Below are positions 28,526-36,734 of a DNA stretch of 59,966 nucleotides, piece by piece. The translations under genes and the position numbers were made by a program. Position 1 is the first letter of the stretch. Each line of letters opens with the position of its first letter. Source of the DNA: Actinomycetota bacterium (GTDB lineage Bacteria > Actinomycetota > Coriobacteriia > Anaerosomatales > PHET01); assembly GCA_029265315.1 (NCBI GenBank), contig JAJUJM010000011.1, positions 1-59,966 of the forward strand, read 5' to 3'. A model generated the notes under the pieces. The model ran no database searches. It was not told the origin of the DNA and worked only from the letters and a program-made list of their open reading frames with translations.

Positions 28526-28873
28526 GTGAGCGAGCCCGTCATGGTCGACGTCTACGACGTGCCGGCCACAACCGAGTGTTGGTCCGGCGGATGAGGACCG
28601 TCATGGTCTCCGGAGGAGATCACGGCGATCATCAGTGCAGAGATCGAGCGCCGTTACGGCGATGACGCCAAGGTGGTCTACCACAACGTGCAGGACGACG
28701 AGGAGCGCCGCAGAAGCGCGCACGTGGTGGCCCAGATCGAAGAGCGCGGCCTACTGTACCCGGTGACCGCGGTGGACGGCGTCCTCGTCTACGACGGAGC
28801 CGTCAGCTACCCCGCCATCATGCGCGCCGTCCACAACAAGCTGCTCGAACGCGAGGAGATGACGCAGGCGTGA
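28526..28873 (+). CDS. Thioredoxin-like selenoprotein (in-frame UGA), YuzD/DUF1462-like
   Basis: Reads through UGA at 28592-28594 to give 115 residues with selenocysteine at position 23 in the active-site-like motif CWSGG-U-GPS. The GTG start has GAGAGGAG five bases upstream. The fold looks like thioredoxin: strand VMVDVYDV, CX4U, a helix, strand AKVVYHNV, a helix, then YPVTAVDG with the expected cis-Pro. Spacing of C, S, P and S matches YuzD-type proteins (CASCVNAPS), with Sec at their Asn position. A SECIS-like hairpin follows the UGA. If the UGA were a real stop the first product would be a 22-residue peptide. Confidence 0.8.
28598..28625 (+). promoter_or_regulatory. Bacterial SECIS-type hairpin in the small selenoprotein gene
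   Basis: Upper stem GGTCTCC/GGAGATC (7 bp), apical loop GGA, lower stem CCGT/ACGG with a CAT bulge. The loop begins 17 bases after the UGA and starts with G, which fits published rules for bacterial SECIS elements. Confidence 0.75.
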
Positions 28874-28898
28874 GTCGCGCATGCGGTATGCTCGCCGC

Positions 28899-30047
28899 AT
28901 GAGTACCGTGAGCGTCGCGGCGTGTGCCGACTACGACAGCGCCACCGTGTCCCAGGCCCTCAAGGCCGCCCTCGCCCCGCTCGGGGGGATGGCGGCCTTC
29001 GTCTCGCCAGGCCAACGCGTGCTGCTCAAGGTCAACCTCCTGTCGCGCGCCGTACCCGAGCGGGCGGTCACGACCCATCCGGCACTGGTGCGCGCGCTCA
29101 TCGCCGAGGTGCGCTCTGCGGGCGGCGTTCCTTTCGTTGGCGATAGCCCGGGTGGACCCAACACCGCGAGTCTCGTCCGCCGTGTCTGGCAGGACACCGG
29201 CATCGCCGCGGTCTGCGAGGCTGAGGACGTCGAACTCGTGCTCTTCGATGACGACACGGTTCGCGTGCCCAACCCTGAAGCGACTCTGTACGGCGCATTC
29301 ACGATCGGTCGCGCCGTGGTCGATGCGGACGTGGTCATCAGCGTGCCCAAGTTCAAGACGCACGGCTTCATGATGTTCACCGGAGCGGTCAAGAACCTGT
29401 TCGGCTGCGTCCCGGGGCTGGAGAAGGCGCAGTTCCACCTGAAGGTGCCCGACCGCGACGACTTCGGCGCCATGCTCATCGACCTGATGCTCACCTGCAG
29501 ACCGGCCCTGGCGGTCATGGATGCCGTCATCGGGATGGAAGGCGAGGGCCCCGCTGGCGGGAGGCCCCGGCACATCGGTGCACTCATCGCCTCGCCCGAC
29601 TGCGTTGCGCTCGATGTCGTCGCTTCGGCGATGGCGGGCTTGGACCCTGACGAGGTCTACACCACGAAAGCGGCGGCCCGTCGTGGCGTGGGGACCGCCA
29701 GGCTCGGCGACATCGAGACCATCGGCGACTGGCGGACATTCGCCCCCTCGGACTTCGCGCTCCCCACCCGCGACCTCTCTTCGCGCATGCCCGCCTGGAT
29801 CGGACGTCGCTTGAGGTCGTGGACCACGTCCGAACCGTTCCTCGCATCACCTGAGGGCTGCACGCTGTGCAAGACGTGTGAGCGGGTCTGTCCCGTCGAA
29901 GCCATCCGGGTGCAGGCCGATGGCCCGCAATTCGATCGTACGCGCTGCATCCGCTGCTACTGCTGCCAAGAGCTGTGTCCGCCCCAGGTCATCGGACTCT
30001 CGGTCCCCTTCATCGCTCGACTCATGACACGCGGACGCGGACGCTGA
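28899..30047 (+). CDS. DUF362 domain protein with C-terminal 2[4Fe-4S] ferredoxin domain
   Basis: About 382 residues. The DUF362 domain (VSPGQRVLLKVNLL, VGDSPGG, SVPKFKTHGFMMFTGAVKNLFG, SPDCVALDVVASAMAG) fills residues ~10-300; a ferredoxin domain follows with CTLCKTCERVC and CIRCYCCQELC. No signal peptide is seen, so it is cytoplasmic. The family's reaction is unknown; members often sit in anaerobic redox operons. The start is uncertain (ATG 28899 or ATG 28881) because neither has a clear Shine-Dalgarno. It begins 26 bases after the selenoprotein stop, suggesting joint transcription. Confidence 0.88.
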   Translation: MSTVSVAACADYDSATVSQALKAALAPLGGMAAFVSPGQRVLLKVNLLSRAVPERAVTTHPALVRALIAEVRSAGGVPFVGDSPGGPNTASLVRRVWQDTGIAAVCEAEDVELVLFDDDTVRVPNPEATLYGAFTIGRAVVDADVVISVPKFKTHGFMMFTGAVKNLFGCVPGLEKAQFHLKVPDRDDFGAMLIDLMLTCRPALAVMDAVIGMEGEGPAGGRPRHIGALIASPDCVALDVVASAMAGLDPDEVYTTKAAARRGVGTARLGDIETIGDWRTFAPSDFALPTRDLSSRMPAWIGRRLRSWTTSEPFLASPEGCTLCKTCERVCPVEAIRVQADGPQFDRTRCIRCYCCQELCPPQVIGLSVPFIARLMTRGRGR

Positions 30048-30075
30048 TCGCTTGAGCGAACGCGGGCGGGTCGCG

Positions 30076-30378
30076 CTACCTGTCCATGAACCGGTCGCGG
30101 AACAACCCCACAAGCCCGGCCTCCCAGAAGCGGTCCCACCCGTGAATCCCGTCCTCCGGGGGCAGCGTCGCATCGTACCTGCTACGGCGTTCCGGGTCAC
30201 GGAGCACCGCATACGCTTCGTTGATGCGCTGCATGCGCCGCGTGGCGGAAGGACCGGCGGCGCCGCGGCCAGCGCGGTCAGGATGGTACTTCATGGCGAG
30301 CGCTCGATACGCGCGCTCTATGACCTCAGGCTCTGCATCGCGCGTCACTTGAAGTGTGCGGTAGTGGTCGTCAGCCAT
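30076..30378 (-). CDS. Small J-domain (DnaJ-like) protein
   Basis: A 100-residue protein whose first 65 residues form a J domain with the key HPD motif (MKYHPDRAG) and the usual last helix (INEAYAVLRDPERRSRYD). There is no zinc-finger or substrate domain; the remaining ~35 residues are a short tail. It probably recruits a DnaK to a specific partner. GAGGAG lies three bases before the ATG. It lies 19 bases downstream of the penicillin-binding protein gene. Confidence 0.92.
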   Translation of the reverse strand: MADDHYRTLQVTRDAEPEVIERAYRALAMKYHPDRAGRGAAGPSATRRMQRINEAYAVLRDPERRSRYDATLPPEDGIHGWDRFWEAGLVGLFRDRFMDR

Positions 30379-30397
30379 GGGCTCCTCGCAAGAGGTG

Positions 30398-32365
30398 TCA
30401 GTGAAGCGAGCAGGTGGCCTGGGGCACGAGGTCGGGAGACAGGTATATCTCCACCGGCTGCGGGCAACGTTTGTTCGCCAGTTGCATCGACGTCTGGCAC
30501 ACCGTGACCAAGACGCGATCCCCTTCTCCGGGCGTGGGCTTGATCGCGCTCGAGCGCGACTCCTCCGCACCCTTCATGAAGCGGGCCCAGATGCGGGCCG
30601 GGAAGCTCCCGCCGGTGACGCGGATGCCGTGAACGTTCATCATGTCCACCTGGGCCTGCGGGTACCCCACCCACACGGCCGTCGAGATGTCACCCGACCA
30701 CCCCACGAACCATGCGTCGCGGTAGGACTGGGTGGTGCCGGTCTTGCCGGCCGCCCAGCGCCCGAAACGCGCTTCAGTACCGGTGCCCTTCTCCACCACG
30801 TCGTGCAGCATCAGGGCCGTCTTGACCGCGACCGCACGGCTCACCGCGCGCTTGGGCGTCGACTCCGGCTCGTAGACCACCTCGCCTTGCGCGTCCGTCA
30901 CGCGGACGATGCCACTGGGGACTACTCGCATCCCGTTGTTCGCGATGGTTCCGTACGCGGCGGCCATCTCCAGAGGGGACACGCCGGTCTTCAGACCCCC
31001 TAACGCTATGGCCGGATCGGCGTTCAGGGGTGTCGTGATCCCCAGGCGCCGCGCGACGTCCACGACCTTCTCGGGTCCGACCTGCATGATGAGTCGCGCG
31101 TAGACCGCGTTCACCGACCAGCTCGTGGCCGCCTTGAGCGTGAGCGCACCGCTCGTGCGGTCGTTCTCGTAGTTCTGGACGTTCCACACTCCGTCTTTCA
31201 CACGAACCGAGTACGGAGTCGCGCTGAACACCTGATGCGGATCGACTCCCTGCTCCAGTGCCGCCACGAGCACGAAGGTCTTGAAGGCGGAGCCCGGCTG
31301 CCTGCGTCCCTGTGCGGCCAGATTGAACTGGTTTTTCGTGAAGTCGCGTCCCCCGACCATGGCGAGTACGCTGCCGTCCGAGTGCCTCAGCGACACGATG
31401 GCCACCTCAGGGTCACCCGGCCTGTCGAGTAGACGAGCGCTCTCCTCCGCGAGCGCCTGCAGTTCCGGGTCGAGCGTGGTGTGGACGCGTAGACCTCCTG
31501 CGAACACCCGCTCGGAACCGAGGACGTCGATGAGCTCCTTCTTGACGTACTCCACGAAGTACGGAGCGACGACCTTGGTCTTTGGCGACGCGAGCTTCAG
31601 CTTCTGTCGACGCGCATGAACCAACTCGTCTGACGTGATGTAGCCCTGCTCCCGCATCTGGGCGAGCACGAGATCACGTCTCTTCACGGCGGCCTGCGGA
31701 TCGTTGGTGGGGTCGAAACGCGACGGAGACCTGATAAGCCCTGCCAGCGTCGCGCACTCCGCGAGGTCGAGTGCCGAGACGCGCTTGCCGAAGTAGCGCC
31801 GCGCCGCACTCTCCACGCCGTAGGCCCCGTTTCCGAAGTACACCGTATTGAGATACGCCTCCAACACCTGCTGCTTGTCGGCGCGAGCCTCGATCTCATA
31901 CGCGAGCAGCGCTTCACGCACCTTGCGATCGAGGGTGCGTTCGCCACCCGTGAAAAGCATCTTGACGAGCTGCTGCGTGATGGTGCTGCCACCTTCGCGG
32001 ACCTCACCGGCCCGGGTGTTGGTCCGCAGGGCGCGCATGATGCCCTCGATGTCGACGCCGTTGTGTTCCCAGAAGCGGCGGTCCTCCACGGCGACGACCG
32101 CATTGCGCAGATGGATCGGCATGTCCGTGTACGACACGACGGTCCGGTCCTCTTCGCCGTGCCACTCTGCGATCACAGAGCCGTCCGACGCATAGACGAT
32201 CGACGTCTGAGCGGTCGCGAACGCGCGCGGATCGTCCTTGAGGTCCGGAAGCGTCTTGGACAGGTCATACAGGTAGACGGCGAGACCGAGCGTGACGATG
32301 ACGAGCGCCACCAGAACGGCTGCGACGACCTTGAGCATCGTGCCGACGCGCTGCCCGAGCGACAT
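30398..32365 (-). CDS. Class A penicillin-binding protein (PBP1A type)
   Basis: A bifunctional peptidoglycan synthase of 655 residues. After one N-terminal membrane helix (~10-33) comes the GT51 glycosyltransferase (VVAVEDRRFWEHNGVD, GGSTITQQLVKMLF, TVYFGNGAYGVESAA) and then the transpeptidase with SxxK (GSAFKTF), SxN (SVN) and KTG (GKTGTTQ) motifs. The ATG at 32365 was chosen because AGGAGG precedes it and the helix follows; the reading frame is open for 39 more codons. A short Cys-containing C-terminal tail ends the protein. Confidence 0.95.
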   Translation of the reverse strand: MSLGQRVGTMLKVVAAVLVALVIVTLGLAVYLYDLSKTLPDLKDDPRAFATAQTSIVYASDGSVIAEWHGEEDRTVVSYTDMPIHLRNAVVAVEDRRFWEHNGVDIEGIMRALRTNTRAGEVREGGSTITQQLVKMLFTGGERTLDRKVREALLAYEIEARADKQQVLEAYLNTVYFGNGAYGVESAARRYFGKRVSALDLAECATLAGLIRSPSRFDPTNDPQAAVKRRDLVLAQMREQGYITSDELVHARRQKLKLASPKTKVVAPYFVEYVKKELIDVLGSERVFAGGLRVHTTLDPELQALAEESARLLDRPGDPEVAIVSLRHSDGSVLAMVGGRDFTKNQFNLAAQGRRQPGSAFKTFVLVAALEQGVDPHQVFSATPYSVRVKDGVWNVQNYENDRTSGALTLKAATSWSVNAVYARLIMQVGPEKVVDVARRLGITTPLNADPAIALGGLKTGVSPLEMAAAYGTIANNGMRVVPSGIVRVTDAQGEVVYEPESTPKRAVSRAVAVKTALMLHDVVEKGTGTEARFGRWAAGKTGTTQSYRDAWFVGWSGDISTAVWVGYPQAQVDMMNVHGIRVTGGSFPARIWARFMKGAEESRSSAIKPTPGEGDRVLVTVCQTSMQLANKRCPQPVEIYLSPDLVPQATCSLH

Positions 32366-32464
32366 CGGCTCCTCCTGTTCGCTTCGAGTACACTTGCCGT
32401 CGAGCGCCGCGGTCTCATCGCGCAGCTCGCGGAGGCCGCCTGTGAACCGGAAGACGACCCGACC

Positions 32465-33097
32465 ATGGTAGCACGCAAACACGGTGCCGAATCAGCGGTG
32501 ATCGGGCCCCTGCTGCGCGCGTTCGAGCTGTGGCGGACATGGCTCTCGCGCACGGCTTGGGCGTTCACGCGAAACGCGCGGGGGCTTCGTCGGCGATCGT
32601 CGTCTCGACCGGGTGAGACGACCTCCTCCGTCCGTACCGAAGTCGTTGTGAGCGATCACGCGGAGCGCACTGACTCGTCAGCATGGCTGTTCGCCGCAGT
32701 CGTGGCCATCGCGTTGGGCGGTATCGCCCGGCTCGCTTTGGCGCCGGGCGGGCCACCGAGATTCGAAGCGCTGTCGGCGACCGGCTTGAGCTGGTCACTT
32801 GCGGCGATGCGTCTGCTTCTGCTCAAAGCGGCGCTGGGTCGCGAGGGCTTCGCGCCTCAGAGCGCCGACGCGGCCTGGGCACGAGGCGCACTCGTGTGGG
32901 CCGTCGCCGCCGACCCAGCTCTTGAGGCCGTGGCCTGGGCGGTATCGGCTGTCGTGACCGCAAGGGCGTTGGTCAACCGTCGGGTACCGGCTGCGACCGT
33001 CCGCCGAGCTGTGGTGCGGACATGGGGCGCACACGCACTCGTGGTGATCGGGGTATGGCTGCTGATCAATGCGTGGGTCGCCAACCTCGCCCGCTGA
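32465..33097 (+). CDS. Hypothetical integral membrane protein
   Basis: About 210 residues, family not recognised. The N-terminal ~70 residues are basic and rich in Arg, Ser and Thr; four hydrophobic segments follow, ending WGAHALVVIGVWLLINAWVA. A Yip1-like fold is possible but cannot be shown. The ATG at 32465 is tentative; GTG at 32648 would keep only the membrane part. It is transcribed away from the PBP gene and converges on the EamA gene. Confidence 0.65.
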   Translation: MVARKHGAESAVIGPLLRAFELWRTWLSRTAWAFTRNARGLRRRSSSRPGETTSSVRTEVVVSDHAERTDSSAWLFAAVVAIALGGIARLALAPGGPPRFEALSATGLSWSLAAMRLLLLKAALGREGFAPQSADAAWARGALVWAVAADPALEAVAWAVSAVVTARALVNRRVPAATVRRAVVRTWGAHALVVIGVWLLINAWVANLAR

Positions 33098-33111
33098 GAA
33101 GCCCTGAGGGC

Positions 33112-34032
33112 TCACACAGTGGCCGGCTCCGGCGCGCTCCGAGCCCCGATCTCCGCCACCAGAACCCCCCCGATGACAAGAGCGACGCCGACCGATTGCA
33201 TGACCGTCAGCGTCGCCTGCCGCGGCAGGAAGATACGTGCCAGCGCGATGGTGAAGACCGGCTCGAGGGTGGAGACGACCGCCGCCTGAGACGGGCCGAG
33301 CCCTCTGATGCCCTCGAGGTAGAGCACGATGGCCGCGAAGGTAGGTATGAGGACTATCGCGAGGAGGAGCCACCATGTTCGCAGCGTCCAGGTCCCGGGC
33401 GAAAGAGCCCCAGGGCCGTCGGACACGACCACGCCCACGGCCGGGAGGAGTGCGGCGATACCGAACGTGTAGGCCATCATGGTCAGACGGGACCGGCCGG
33501 GGAGCCAGCGGTGGGACAGCAGGTTGAACAGCGTGTACCCGATCGCGGCACCCAGTCCGAGCAGCACACCGGGAAGCTTCGCCTTCACCTCACCACCGCC
33601 GAGCCCGACCACCAGAGCGCATCCGAGAAACGTCGCGAACACAGCACCTATCCTGGACAGTGTCAGCCGGTCCCCGAGGAGCAGCCACCCGGCGAGGGTG
33701 ACGAACGCAGGGTAGGCGTACAGGAGCACCGCAACGACCGCCGCGTCGGCGTACACGAGCGCGAAGAAGAAGCAGACGGACGCCGCACCGTAGCCGGTCA
33801 GCGCCAAGAGCGAGAAGCGTCCGACGTCTTCGATCGGCACTCTGAGCGACCCGGGCTCCCGCAACTGGGCGACGACGGCGAGTAACGCGGCCGCGATGAC
33901 GAAGCGCCATGCCAGCAGCGGCAATGGACGCACTCCTGTCTCGTACGCCAACGGCGTGAGCACCGCGAGCGTGCCGAAACATGCGGCGGAGATCACGACC
34001 GCGACCAGATGCCACCCGCGAGACCCCTTCAC
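33112..34032 (-). CDS. EamA (DMT superfamily) transporter
   Basis: A 306-residue protein of ten predicted membrane helices formed by two EamA repeats (first starting SAACFGTLAVLTPLAYETG, second near VLLGLGAAIGYTLFNLL). Typical substrates are amino acids or other small metabolites, but nothing in the sequence identifies this one. The GTG at 34032 has AGGGAG four bases upstream. It is divergent from the VanZ-like gene 44 bases away. Confidence 0.9.
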   Translation of the reverse strand: MKGSRGWHLVAVVISAACFGTLAVLTPLAYETGVRPLPLLAWRFVIAAALLAVVAQLREPGSLRVPIEDVGRFSLLALTGYGAASVCFFFALVYADAAVVAVLLYAYPAFVTLAGWLLLGDRLTLSRIGAVFATFLGCALVVGLGGGEVKAKLPGVLLGLGAAIGYTLFNLLSHRWLPGRSRLTMMAYTFGIAALLPAVGVVVSDGPGALSPGTWTLRTWWLLLAIVLIPTFAAIVLYLEGIRGLGPSQAAVVSTLEPVFTIALARIFLPRQATLTVMQSVGVALVIGGVLVAEIGARSAPEPATV

Positions 34033-34076
34033 GCCACTCCCTCTCGTTCCTGTCGCCGTGGTGCTAGACTCGCCTG

Positions 34077-34478
34077 ATGGCTGTCGAATCCCTCGGGGCC
34101 CCTGCCGGCCAGCGACGATATCGGATCCTTCTTCGCGTCGCCGCGGCCGCTTGGGCCGCTGTGATCTTCGCCGCGTCGTCGGTGACCGGTTCGACGATCC
34201 CAGGTCGGTTCGGTTACCTCGCACACTTCATCGAATACGCCGCGTTCGGCGCCCTGCTCTCACTCGCCGTCCGCGACCCGCACGACCGCACGGGCTCGGA
34301 CCTTGCCGCACTCGCGCTCGCCTCGGCCTACGCGGTCACCGACGAGATCCACCAGTCGTTCGTCCCGCTGCGCACAGTCGACCCGATGGACTGGCTGGCG
34401 GACACCGCAGGTGCCGCCATCGCGATCATCGCACTGGTCGCTGTCGATGCCGTCGCGCGACGCCTGAAGCGTCAGTAG
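34077..34478 (+). CDS. VanZ-like family membrane protein
   Basis: A 133-residue protein with four hydrophobic segments. The VanZ-like pattern is clear: HFIEYAAFGALLSLA, then TDEIHQSFVPLRTVDPMDWLADTAGA. The family is best known for teicoplanin resistance in enterococci, but most members are of unknown role, possibly in envelope glycan or lipid handling. Its 3' end overlaps the convergent pilT gene by seven bases. Confidence 0.9.
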   Translation: MAVESLGAPAGQRRYRILLRVAAAAWAAVIFAASSVTGSTIPGRFGYLAHFIEYAAFGALLSLAVRDPHDRTGSDLAALALASAYAVTDEIHQSFVPLRTVDPMDWLADTAGAAIAIIALVAVDAVARRLKRQ

Positions 34479-35575
34479 ACGCCACTCTCCGCTGCCGTGT
34501 GCGGGTCGATGCCCATCTGCCGGACCTTGATCTTGAAGTCATGCGCGTTGTTGGCCATCGCGATGGCGTCATCAAGGGTGATCCGCCTGTCGGCATACAG
34601 CTTGAGCAGCGACTGGTCGAACGTCTGCATGCCGTAGTAGTCACCCTCTTCCATCGCATCGCGGATGAGGTAGGTCTTCTCCGGGTCAGTGATGTACTCG
34701 CGAATCGTACCGGTCATGACCAGCACCTCGACCGCCGGCACGAGCCCACCGGAGATCGAGGGGATCAACCTGAGCGAGACGATGCCCTTGATGGTCGCCG
34801 CCATCATGAGTCTCACCTGCTTCTGCTGATACGGCGGGAAGAAATCGATGATCCGGTTGATCGTCTCAGTCGCATCGATCGTGTGAAGCGTCGACAGCAC
34901 GAGGTTACCGATCTCGGCAGCGGTCAGGGCGGCCGAAACGGTCTCGTGGTCGCGCATCTCGCCGATGAGGATGACGTCAGGGTCCTGTCTCACCACATGC
35001 CTCAGGGCATCCGCATAACTGTCGGTATCGATGCCGATCTCACGTTGGTTCACCAGGCACTTCTTGTCCTCGTGCATGACCTCGATGGGGTCTTCGATGG
35101 TGACGATGTGACCTTCGCGGCTCGAGTTGATGTGGTCGATCATCGCGGCAAGCGTCGTCGTCTTGCCCGATCCCGCCGTGCCAGTGACCAGGATGAGGCC
35201 CCTCGGCTCGTCCGCCAGCCTGCGGATCACAGGAGGCAGCCCCAAGTCCTCGAAGCTGGCGTGCCCTGTCGCCACCCGCCTGAGCGTCATCCCGACACTG
35301 CCACGTTGGTGGAACACGTTGACACGGAACCGGCCCACCCCGTCAAGCGAATATGCGAAGTCCACTTCAGGGTGGTTCTCGAAGGAGCGCTTCACGAGGT
35401 CATCCATCATCCCCACCGCGAGCATGTGGGTCTGCTCAGGGGTCAGCGGAGGCATCTCACTGATCGTCACAAGCCTGCCGTGCAAGCGGATCGCCGGCGG
35501 TGCCCCCGCCTTGATGTGCAGGTCCGAAGCACCCCGCTCGGTCATGTACCGGAGTATCCCGTCGATCTCCGCCAT
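34472..35575 (-). CDS. pilT: Type IV pilus twitching motility ATPase PilT
   Basis: The retraction motor of type IV pili, a hexameric ATPase of 367 residues. The N-terminal PAS-like domain (ASDLHIKAGAPPAIRLHGRL) is followed by the ATPase domain with Walker A GTAGSGKTTTLAAM, the Asp box (HIVTIEDPIEVMHEDKK), Walker B (DVILIGEMRDHETVSAAL) and the His box (VLSTLHTIDATETI). The C-terminal AIRNLIRE-type motif for retraction is less obvious. It is the last gene of a long minus-strand series starting with chemotaxis genes, consistent with surface motility. Confidence 0.95.
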   Translation of the reverse strand: MAEIDGILRYMTERGASDLHIKAGAPPAIRLHGRLVTISEMPPLTPEQTHMLAVGMMDDLVKRSFENHPEVDFAYSLDGVGRFRVNVFHQRGSVGMTLRRVATGHASFEDLGLPPVIRRLADEPRGLILVTGTAGSGKTTTLAAMIDHINSSREGHIVTIEDPIEVMHEDKKCLVNQREIGIDTDSYADALRHVVRQDPDVILIGEMRDHETVSAALTAAEIGNLVLSTLHTIDATETINRIIDFFPPYQQKQVRLMMAATIKGIVSLRLIPSISGGLVPAVEVLVMTGTIREYITDPEKTYLIRDAMEEGDYYGMQTFDQSLLKLYADRRITLDDAIAMANNAHDFKIKVRQMGIDPHTAAESGVY

Positions 35576-35652
35576 CGTGCGTCATCTCCCAATCCAGGCA
35601 AGGCGGCACCATCGCCTACCCAGTCTAGCCCAGGATGCGCCGGTGTGTCCGC

Positions 35653-36690
35653 CTACGGACGGCACGCGCCGGCGTAGTCGCCCCGAGAGAGCGGGGAGAT
35701 CTTGACCACGTCGCCGGTACGTGGCGCGTGGATGTACATCCCGCCCCCCACATACATGCCCACATGGTGGATTGGCGAGCCGAAGAAGACGAGGTCGCCG
35801 GGCATGAGGTCGGAACGGCTGACCCGCTCACCGTACCCGATCTGTGCTCGAGAGCTGTGCGGCAGGTACACCCCGACCTGCCTGTACACGAACATCGTGA
35901 ACCCGGAGCAGTCAAACGCGTTCGGACCGTCGGCGGCCCACACATATGGCGCCCCCAAGTAGCGCTTGGCTATCTCGACGACCTCGGAGCGCGGCGCGCG
36001 CGTGGGCGGAGGGAAGCTGCGGTCGGAGACGCTCACGAACGAGCGGGCCCTGGCCGCCCGTTCCCTCTCCTCGGCCGCCTCGAGCGCGGCGATCTCCGCC
36101 TCAAGTCCGCGGAGCTTTGACTTGCGCGCTGCCAGCTTGCTCTCGATCGAGTCCTTGTTCGCTTTCATGACGGCCACCTGCCTTGCGGCGGCCTTCTCTT
36201 TGGCGGCGATCTGGTCGCGGGCCTTCTTGGCCTTGATTCGCAGGTCTTTGAGCTCGGCGACGGATTCGGCGTCGCTCGCGTTGAGGTCTTTGAGGATGTC
36301 CCATGTCGAAGCGAACTCCTCGAAGGATTCAGACCCAAGCAGAACCGTCACGAATCCCAAGGGGCCTTGGCGATACATGCTGTTCGCACGACTGTTCAGG
36401 TGCCCCTGCACGACATCCATCCGCTTCGTCAGCTTCCTGTGACGAGCGGTCACCGCCTGCTTTTCGGCAACGAGCTTCCTGTGTTTCGCGGATGCTTCGT
36501 TGTAGCGCTCAGCCGCGATCTCGACCTGACGATCGAGCTCATCGACCTGGGCCTTGACCGCCCGGGCCTGAGCGATCTTGCTGGCCGGCACGGCATGGGC
36601 CGGATTCGCTGAGAACAGGAGCGCACAACAAAGAACCAGCACGCTCACCACATGACGACGAGACTTCAGTTCGACTCCTCCGTGAATCAT
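35653..36690 (-). CDS. Secreted NlpC/P60 peptidoglycan hydrolase with coiled coil
   Basis: A cell-wall endopeptidase of 345 residues: a signal peptide (KSRRHVVSVLVLCCALLF then NPAHA), a long coiled coil (~35-220) and a C-terminal NlpC/P60 domain with catalytic Cys in NAFDCSGFT and His in HHVGMYVGGGMYIHAP. The architecture is that of actinobacterial RipA-like and Bacillus CwlO-like hydrolases. The ATG at 36690 lacks a Shine-Dalgarno, whereas GGAGG stands seven bases before an in-frame CTG at 36669, which would place the signal peptide exactly at the N terminus; CTG may be the true start. Confidence 0.93.
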   Translation of the reverse strand: MIHGGVELKSRRHVVSVLVLCCALLFSANPAHAVPASKIAQARAVKAQVDELDRQVEIAAERYNEASAKHRKLVAEKQAVTARHRKLTKRMDVVQGHLNSRANSMYRQGPLGFVTVLLGSESFEEFASTWDILKDLNASDAESVAELKDLRIKAKKARDQIAAKEKAAARQVAVMKANKDSIESKLAARKSKLRGLEAEIAALEAAEERERAARARSFVSVSDRSFPPPTRAPRSEVVEIAKRYLGAPYVWAADGPNAFDCSGFTMFVYRQVGVYLPHSSRAQIGYGERVSRSDLMPGDLVFFGSPIHHVGMYVGGGMYIHAPRTGDVVKISPLSRGDYAGACRP

Positions 36691-36734
36691 GCGGATGTGT
36701 CACACACCCGGGAGATTCTATCACGGACCCCTGC

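Noticed and set aside
28592-28594. Stop codon giving a 22-residue peptide plus a separate small gene from 28673
   Set aside because: The downstream start has no Shine-Dalgarno and would cut the thioredoxin-like fold; the hairpin and motif favour Sec insertion.
33098-33125. Terminator between the hypothetical membrane protein and EamA genes
   Set aside because: AGCCCTGAGGGCT would leave almost no loop, so a stable hairpin is unlikely.
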